From the NCBI RefSeq assembly GCF_024323335.1, contig NC_066583.1, positions 272,498,916 to 272,562,915 on the forward strand: a DNA stretch of 64,000 nucleotides. The letters run 5' to 3'. A program made the position numbers and the translations under genes. The notes below the pieces were generated by a model. It was not told the DNA's origin. It was given only the letters and a program-made list of their open reading frames with translations, and did not search any database. This DNA is from Lathyrus oleraceus. Its lineage: Eukaryota > Streptophyta > Magnoliopsida > Fabales > Fabaceae. Positions within the stretch are counted from its first letter, which is position 1. Every line of letters starts with the position of its first letter. Shown piece by piece: positions 56,272 to 64,000 of this stretch.

Positions 56272-59200
56272 CTAGTTATCCAGATTGTAGTCTTCATTAT
56301 AGTCACCCACAACATTGATTTGATCTTTCATGTTCCCTGGATTGGTGATACGAACAGCACGAGCACGACGAACAGCCTTCTGGGACTCTGCAGTGAAACC
56401 CAAACCAAACTTGTCAGACTTGTAAGGAATGTCGGGAAGCTGACCCCAAATAATGCAACCACCTTCTTCAACCACAGCTCTAGCATCTTTGAGGGAAGCC
56501 ATTGTAGGAGGTACTCTGGTAACCACATGAACTCTTTTAACCACAGGAGGAGCTTCAGTAGCGGGAACGACCCAAGGAACTACTTCAAATGTCTGGCAAG
56601 GAGTCTCAACATATTCACCTTCCATTTCAACATACTTAAATGTGTTCACATGACTGACCATATATTCTTCCTCTCCATAAACAGTTACGATCTTTCCCTT
56701 CACTGGATATCTCAACTTCTGATGTAGAGTGGAAGTCACAGCACCTGCCCCGTGGATCCAGGGGCGCCCAAGCAAACAAGAGTACGCAGGACGAATATCC
56801 ATTACATAGAAGGTAGAATCGAAGACTTGAGAGCCTACTTTGATCGGGAGATCTATTTCTCCATGCACCACTCTTCTTGAACCATCAAAGGCTCTCACCA
56901 CTATATTACTTGATCTTAACACAGCATCTTCAGGACTGAGCTTGTTCAGAACCTCTTTGGGAAGTACATTCAATGAAGAGCCATTGTCTATCAACACATG
57001 AGACAAGGTAGTGCCCCTACATTCAATGGAGATATGTAAAGCTCTGTTATGGTTTCTTTTGGCAGGAGTCAAGTCAGCATCAGAAAAACCTAACCCATTA
57101 TCATAAGTCAGATGTGCAACACAATTTTCAAATTGATCCACAGAAATTTCATTTGGTACATGAGCAGTCCTTAAGAATTTGATCAAGGCTTTAGCATGAG
57201 CCTCAGAACACAGCAACAAAGACAACATGGAAATTTTGGAGGGAGTATGCCCCAACTGGTCAACAATATCATAATCACTCTTACGAATGATCTTCAGCAC
57301 TTCTTCCATCTGTTTAGAGAGATTTTCAGCAGTCGGTGCTTCAGCTTGCACAGGTTCAACCACAGGACCTTTGCCTCGAGCATCAGTACTTGGCTCAGAA
57401 GTGGAGGTAGTAGTTGGAGGAACTATATTTTTTGAGGTAGCTGGAGGAGAGAAAATTCTTCCACTTCTGGTGATCTTACTAGATCCAGCAATATTATCAA
57501 CATCAAGGTTATCATCAGTAACAGGTGTATCAGTCAAAGGTTCCTGCTTAACACCATGGATATAAACATCAGAACCGTAATTCCAGGGTATAGCTTTATC
57601 AGAAGTATGAGGAATAGGGCCAGGAGTGGTAATAATCATGGGAGGCACTCTAACTTCAGCAACAGTCTTCACCAGGCCTTCAGCAGTAATTTTGATAGGA
57701 CCCTTGGAAGTGATCTTGACAGGGCCTTTGGAGGTAATCTTCACCAGCACTTTATCAACCATATCCACATCTTCAAACTTCTTACCTCGAGTTAGGTGTT
57801 CACACATACTTTCCACAGAAGGAGTTCTCTCAAACAATATAGTGTAATTATCCATGAGGCGTTGAATACCATCTTTCAACTTCCAGCAGCTATCAGGTTT
57901 GTAGGCACAATAAAAACAGTCTTCGTTGTAACCTGGAAAGAATCCAGCCTGCACCAGCTTCTTCTTGATAATAGATAAGGGAGTAGTCACATCTGCTACT
58001 GAGGAAACATATGAAACTTCATCAACAACATTAACAGTCTTCTCATGATTGGGCATGGGAGCAGTAATCACATTTGGAGTCCCAGGAGGGTCAAATTCAA
58101 TCTCCCCAACTTCAATCATATCTTGAATCTTATTTTTCAGCACCCAGCAATTGTTGGTGTCATGTCCCGGACAATTAGAATGATAGGCACATCGTGCATT
58201 AGGATTGTACCGAGGAGAGGAAGTATTAGGATTCTGAGGAGGGTCCTTCAAAGTAATGAGTTCCCCTTTCAACATGTGTTGCAAGGCTTGGGCCAATGAC
58301 ATGTTGATCTTGGTGAATTGTCTTCTAGGCTTCTGTTGATTACTCTGTGGTAGCTCTGGTGTTGCAGGAGTATGATTAGAAATGTGAACTGCTCCTACGG
58401 ATTGGTGACTTCTGTTACGGCCAGGTTGACCATACACAGTATTAGACTCCTTCTTTCCACTAGGGGGCTTCTTTGCAGTGCTTGATGAAGAGGCACCCAC
58501 TTGTATCTTACCACTTCTTATACCACTTTCCACACGCTCTCCAGTCATTATCAGCTCAGTGAAACCAGATGATGAGCTTCCAATGAGGTGACTATAGAAA
58601 GGACTATTCAGCGTACTCATAAACATATCCACTAGCTCCTTGTCAGTCAGAGGAGGTTGAACTCTGCCAGCCAAGTCTCTCCATTTCTGGGCATACTCCT
58701 TGAAATTCTCCTTAGCACCCATTGACATGCTTTGTAGCTGCATGCGAGTAGGTGCTAAATCAGCATTGTATTGGTATTGCCTGTAGAAGGCCTCAGCAAG
58801 ATCATTCCAATCACGGATATTGACACTCTCTAATTGATAGTACCATTCCAATTGAGCTCCAGACAAGCTCTCTTGGAAGAAATGAATCCATAGCTTCTTA
58901 TCAGCCGTATGTGGTTGAATCCTCCGGACATAGGATCTTAAATGCAGCTTGGGACATGAGACACCATCATACACCACAAAAGCAGGAACCTTGAAACCAA
59001 TAGGTATAACCACTCCAGATATTAAACTCAGATCTTCAAAATCCAGCCCAGAAGATTTTTGTAACTCCATAGCATTCATTCTATCCACCAGCATCTTGTA
59101 CTTATCTTCATTAGGATCATGATAATAATTTGCTTCAGAATCAGAATCTCCCACAGTATCATGGGGACTACCTCCCTCTTTCTCAGAATTTTCAGACTCA

Positions 59201-59403
59201 TAATCATCAACCTGTTCCTTTGTCTTGATAGGGCCTCTGAATCTTCTTCCCAGATTGATAAGGCCTCCTGATCTTCTAGTCTTCTTCTTCTTCTTAGCCA
59301 GCAATGTCTTCAACTCATCTTGCCCCTTGGACAAATTCAGAATCAACTCTTGGAATTGTGCATTCTGAGCCTAGAGATCTTTGACAGTCTGTTCAAGAGC
59401 CAT
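56272..59403 (-). pseudogene. gag: Ogre-C gag-protease (one early stop)
   Basis: A frame of 1043 codons from ATG 59401-59403 (MALEQTVKDL), interrupted once by TAG at 59371-59373, codon 11; open from there to 56272. The first part is basic and low complexity (KKKKKTRR). The capsid domain lies about 120-270 residues in (SGAQLEWYYQLESVNIRDW; FKEYAQKWRDLAGRVQPP). A CX2HX5HX4C motif follows near 400 (CAYHSNCPGHDTNNC), and a second similar Cys/His cluster further on (CFYCAYKPDSCW). A repeat-like KITSKGPVKITSKGP segment precedes a Pro/Thr/Ser-rich linker. The protease DNGSSLNVLP (D-N-G instead of D-S/T-G) lies near residue 790. The fusion explains why the protein is twice the length of Ogre-A Gag. 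Confidence 0.9.
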
Positions 59404-59614
59404 TTCTGCTGAAATAAACAGCGAGAAGATAAGATACCTGTTCATAAGAAACCTGTGATGCAATAATATGGTATGTAGATGCTTATGCAATGTTTTCAAG
59501 GACCGTAGGATTTAAATTTGTTTAAACCACCAAAAAGTAAACTTTTATTAGTAATAAACTTGTTTGCCCCTTGGGCTTACAATAAAAAATGAAATGAATA
59601 CAAAAAATGGGGTT
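59404..59614 (-). other. Gap between Ogre-C ORF1 and gag
   Basis: 211 bp, non-coding, nothing recognised. Confidence 0.5.
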
Positions 59615-60952
59615 TTAAGTCTCCCATGGATGTTTCCTCTTTGTGTTGAGGTATGAGTTGAGATTCCGCTCCTCGTGAAGTTGTTTTGTTAGCTCCAGGA
59701 TTCTTTCCTGACTTGCCTTGTAATGAGTCTCAAAAGTATCTCTTTGCTCCTTCAACTGGATCCAGGACCTCTGTAACTCTTCCATGTCAGTGGGCATGTC
59801 TGGATGAAGAATGGTGTAAGAAGTATCTCCTTCAGCAACAGGCTCCATGGTAACTGGCAGGATAGCAGGATATGGCATCATAAGAGTCTGAGCACGAGAT
59901 CGTACCCATCTGAGATATGGTTCCATAGGAATAGTGTACTTGGGTTCCAGAGTCTTGCTGTCAACCTTGTTCACTTTACCCCATGCTCGTATGAACCTTT
60001 GACGGTAACCTTGAAGATCGTTGTCGTAGTCGAACACAATACCCTGAATAAGCATGTCATGAGGACCATCAGTCCGAGCGTAACCAAACTAACGTAGAGC
60101 TAAAGAAGGGTTGTAGGTAATGCCCCCTCTTATGCCAAGGAGTGGCACATTAGGGAACTCCCCACAACGGTCAGTGATGGTAACATTCTCCATAGGTCTA
60201 GAGCACCAATGAATATCTGAATGAGAAAGTGACATAATCCTCTTGGACCACCTGAACCCTTGTTCATTCTTCATCACTGATCGAGGAAGGTGAGAAATAA
60301 ACCACCTAGATAATAGAGGTATACAACACATCAGAGTTCCTCGTGCCTTCGTAGTACGGGTATGAAGAGAGTGTAAGATGTCTCCAAGTAATGTAGGCAC
60401 TGGATTGTGAGTCAGAAATATGTTGATGGCGTGTACGTCTATGAACTGGTCTGGATTGGGGAACAGTACTAAGCCATAAATCAATAGGGCTAAGATCTCC
60501 TCAAAAGCATCATAACTCATAGCCTTCAGGAATACTTGAGCTTTCTCCATCAATACCTTAGCAAGAATACCCTTAACTCCACTCCTTGTTTCTAGGATAA
60601 TGTCTGATTTCTTTAAATGTAAGGTTGCAGCAATGACTTCAGGTTTAGGCTCTTTTTCCAAGCCTGTGAAGGGTTTCTGATCAAGAATAGGTATACCCAG
60701 AAGCTTGGAGAACTCTTCCATTGTAGGAACCAGCTGATAGTCGGGAAATGTGAAGCAATGATGTTTAGGGTCAAAGAACTGAAACAGGACACTCATCATG
60801 TCTTCATTGAACCCTGAAGTGACTAGATCCAGTAGGTGACCATGCCTCTTGATGAACTAGGAGTTTTCAGAAACTTGAGAGACCAATTCCTTAAGCTTAG
60901 GAGGTATTCCTACAAAGTTGATCCGGATAGTATTCCTACGAGCAGAAGCCAT
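59615..60952 (-). pseudogene. Ogre-C ORF1, DUF7745-like protein (two in-frame stops)
   Basis: A 445-codon frame from ATG 60950-60952 (MASARRNTIRINF), with in-frame TAG at 60857-60859 and 60089-60091. Typical of Ogre elements, which carry an ORF of unknown function between leader and gag. The stretch VLFQFFDPKHHCFTFPDYQLVPTMEEF followed by LLGIP resembles, from memory, the plant DUF7745-type domain, which is also related to plant-mobile-domain-like sequences. The C-terminus (QRSWIQLKEQRDTFETHYKASQER..) looks like a coiled coil. No function is assigned; a profile search would settle the family. Ogre-A and Ogre-B lack this ORF. Confidence 0.8.
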
Positions 60953-61648
60953 GACCTGCAATAAAGATAAATCCTTTGGTCCTTGAAATGGTTAGTGAAA
61001 ATGCTATGCTTATGATGCATGATGATGCTATGATGTTATGCTCAATCACAAACATGTGGCACACACAAACAAGTCACACAATAGCCCTAGGTTTGAAGGC
61101 TTGCATGAGGTTTAGAGGTAAGTACCCTCCCCTGAAGTTTAGTTGATTCATCCTATCCTACAAAAGTAACCAGGTTCTAAGGGATCTCAAAATCATTGAT
61201 CCTTCACAAGGGTGGTTGTTCAGTAGGCAACTTACTTGCCAACCAAAACCCTCCAAGTTTAGGATCTCAATGAGTGTAGTATCGAGTATCAACCAACTTC
61301 AGTCTTCACCAAAGCCGGTTATCTCACTACTTTCTAAAGGCCAAGATGGGATGACTAGGGTTCTAAAAGTCAGTTAGTGTATTGACAACATATGGCAGCC
61401 TCATATTATCCTCAACTTGCTTAAGGAACATAAGCACCAACCAAGAAGTCACACTAACTATGGCCACCAGATCAACCATATCGATATACGCCGTACAGTT
61501 TCCTTGGTCTATTGCCATTTACCTAAGGTACACTAGATCCGGGTTAGGGTCTTTCACACATAAGAGCACCCAACAGATAAGTATAAAGCAAACAAGGCAA
61601 ACAATTTTAAAGTGATCTAATTCCTAAGGGTACCCCTCTTTTATTAAA
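60953..61648 (-). other. Ogre-C leader
   Basis: About 0.7 kb between primer site and ORF1. No coding region. I do not find the CCC GAAA GGG hairpin of the A and B leaders here. Confidence 0.6.
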
Positions 61649-61666
61649 TCCCCAGCAGAGTCGCCA
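61649..61666 (-). other. Ogre-C primer binding site (tRNA-Arg type)
   Basis: Reverse complement of TGGCGACTCTGCTGGGGA, four bases inside the LTR end (GAAC between), identical to the sites of Ogre-A and Ogre-B. Confidence 0.92.
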
Positions 61667-61670
61667 GTTC

Positions 61671-64000
61671 TGTAACACGGTGGGAGAACTGACTTTAGTT
61701 AAATGTTGCGGATAGCAAGAGTCGCCACCGACTTTTATTTTATCCAAAAGGAAAGGACATAAAAGAACAGGAAAGACCTTAAAAAGATTTTGAGTTCGGG
61801 GGGTAGGTTATACAAAGGGAAGGTATTAGCACCCTTTATATCCATGGTTCTCCATGGGCTCTTAGTTACTTAGCTCACTTTGTTTGTTTGCAAGAGTGTA
61901 GTGTGTGATTAGAAAAATTTCTTTAAGTACTTTGTAATGACCCTCGTATGGGTGTATACAAAGCCTAGTTTAGAAATTGTGAGGTGTAAAAGTAATTTTG
62001 AAAAGTGTGAGCAAGTAACTATGAGATACCTACCTTAGATTAAGTCTTTCGTGTTCTCGTATATTCTTTCAATGGTAAGACTGTCCCTATTATTAAGGAA
62101 TAGGTAGTCATTACCTTGGATGTGTTTAAGGGACGGGCGTAGGGTCATCGTATGGTCAATGAAGGCAACATAAGGGGTGTCTTTAGCAACTCGTAGGGAC
62201 TATCATCATATTTACCGAAGGGACAAGATCATTATATCGTAGGCAACCTCGTAGGGACTTGATCTTTTAAGTTTATAGGGACTTGATGGTTTTTCTGTTT
62301 GAAGGGACTTTGCTTAAGACACCCCTATTTTCGAGGGACTTGACCATTTAAAGAAGGCAACCAAGAGGAATACCCTAGGAAGTACAGATGGCGATCAAAG
62401 ATCGACTTACGTGTGTGAGTGTTATTTTTCAGATATTTGTCTTGAATTTAATTTTCTAAGTTCAATTATTTACAGTTAGTTTTTTGCACTCTCTAAATTA
62501 CTAACCATGCAATAAATATTTACAAAAATAAAAGCAAGAAAAATAAATTCCTAAACTATTACATGGCTATGGGACAGATACATAATAATCGGGCGAGAAA
62601 GAATAAATTTACAACCTATACATTTGTTCCTAATATTATAAATAAAACAAAATTAAAATAAGGAAAATAATGAAGCAAAAATAGAATAGATAAAAGCAAA
62701 TAATAATAAAATAATAAATAAACAATGGTAATAAAGCAATAATAAAATAACAATAATAATAAAGTGATAATAAAAAGGTTAGAATTTTAAAAGAAATTAT
62801 TTTAGGTTAAACAAGTTAGATTTTTTTTTTAGAAGTTATTAGAAAAATATGAGTTTAAAATAAATTAGTAATAATAAAAGAATTTAAAATACATTAATGT
62901 ACAAATTATAAAATAAAAGAGTTATATGAAAAATATTAAGTTAGTTATTTACAAAATAAATAAAGATTATAGAAAATATCAAATTATTAGATTAATAGGT
63001 TTATTATTATTATTCAATTAGAAAAATGGTCAATTAGATTTTATTTACAAAATATATAAGGATTTATTATTATAAGTAAGTAATAAAAAAAAAGTTATTA
63101 AAATAGTTAGTATTTATTATTTATTTACAAAAAATATAAAGGTTATAGAAAATATCAAATAATTAATTTAGTAGGTTTTCACGCCCTACATTACTAAACC
63201 ACGCAGTTAATATAGGATCAATGGCAGAAAATAAAATCCTAATTATTACAACGCTTTGGTGCAGTTACATAATAAAGATGGCGAAAAGTAAAACTGAAAA
63301 TATTACAAGTTAAAACTTAAAATATTACAAGGGCGAAGCAGTTACAGTGTATGAATAATATAAATATGAGCGAAAATAGGAAATAATAATAAGGTTTGTT
63401 AAGGTTTAAGAAAAGGTTTATGGTTTAGAGGAAATAACACGGTTAAAGTTTTAGGTTTGAAATTTAGAGTTTGTGGCGAAATTGTCAGGGTTTAGGAAAA
63501 ATCAGGGTAGTTAGTTATGAAAAAAAATGTGAAGATCAAAATATATGTATATATAAAAAAAAATATGAATTAAAAAAAAACAACGGCGTTGCTAGCGCAA
63601 AATTGCGATCATCGCAAGTGGATCGGATAACACAAATGTCACGCCTCATACACGTATATGTGAAAACGGCGTATTGACACGATCCGATCCGAAAACATAA
63701 TCAAATTATAACATAAAATAGAAATATATATATATATATTTAACACACTAGTTACATATTATAAATTATATATTATATGATCCATATGCATTTTATTAAC
63801 AACAAAATTATTATTATATTATATTATATATTATGAGACATGTAAAACTTATATAAAAACAAACACATCAAATACATAATACAATGAACCAAATTATTAT
63901 ACCTGTTATACTTATGTGCATAAAAAAAAGCAAAACGGCGATATCCTGATATATTTAACCAAACCGCATGTATCAAACTGTGTGTACGATAGTATAGATC
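61671..64000 (-). repeat. Ogre-C 5' LTR, truncated by the window end
   Basis: Matches 47716 onward; 2330 of about 3056 bp are inside the window. Contains the equivalent of the long inverted repeat near 63622-63692. Confidence 0.94.

Larger units (their letters stand above)
47716..64000 (-). mobile_element. Ogre-C: nearly complete, recently inserted Ogre-type element (runs off the window)
   Basis: Reading on the minus strand: LTR (61671 to beyond 64000), primer site, leader, ORF1, gag-protease, intron-like gap, RT-RNase H-aRNH-integrase, 3' UTR, polypurine tract, LTR 50771-47716. The dual RNase H and extra ORF place it in the Tat/Ogre lineage. I count about 8 substitutions in the first 900 bp of the two LTRs, so it is young. 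All three coding regions nevertheless contain stops or frame changes. Confidence 0.95.

Overview
The window is plant nuclear repeat DNA, built almost entirely of nested LTR retrotransposons. I see no host protein gene, rRNA or intact tRNA gene. Giant Ogre-type Ty3/gypsy elements (Tat lineage: LTRs of 3-5 kb, tRNA-Arg-type primer sites, a second RNase H, an extra ORF before gag, an intron-like gap before pol) next to a SIRE/Maximus-like Ty1/copia element suggest a legume, most likely tribe Fabeae (pea, vetch, faba bean, lentil or Lathyrus). The organism is inferred from element types only.

Layout. Level 1 is a SIRE/Maximus-like copia element: 5' LTR 92-1275, gag-pol 1343-5896, RNase H tail 46771-46890, start of 3' LTR 47543-47715. 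Level 2a is Ogre-A, 5897-46766, inserted in the copia RNase H codons and flanked by CATAG on both sides. It has three LTR copies: partial 5897-7478, full 10106-14428, full 42441-46766. It is therefore a collapsed tandem array. Its gag is 15582-17108, its RT/RNase H/integrase core is deleted, and its integrase tail is 38633-38971. Level 3 is an Angela/TAR-like copia array, 17188-37945, inside Ogre-A and flanked by GTTTT. It also has three LTRs: 17188-18550, 22619-23751 (interrupted) and 36580-37945. Its two gag-protease ORFs (20455-21720, 33847-35112) are open, while pol is reduced to fragments. Level 4 is Ogre-B, 23752 to about 33752, inserted in the middle copia LTR and missing its 3' end. 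Level 2b is Ogre-C on the minus strand, 47716 to beyond 64000, inserted in the SIRE 3' LTR. It is the youngest and most complete element, with ORF1, gag-protease and RT-RNase H-aRNH-integrase all present but each broken by stops or a frameshift.

None of the elements looks autonomous as it stands. The most interesting signals are non-coding: (1) a leader array of ten GTTAACCGGTTAAC palindromes in five pairs, 21 bp apart within pairs and 72-75 bp between pairs; (2) a chain of hairpins, several with GAAA loops, just after the integrase stop codon in all three Ogre types, with compensating base changes, plus a similar hairpin in the leaders of A and B; (3) hairpins in the Ogre LTRs at corresponding places but with unrelated stem sequences; (4) purine-rich tracts at deleted pol junctions; (5) three-LTR arrays with microhomology breakpoints.
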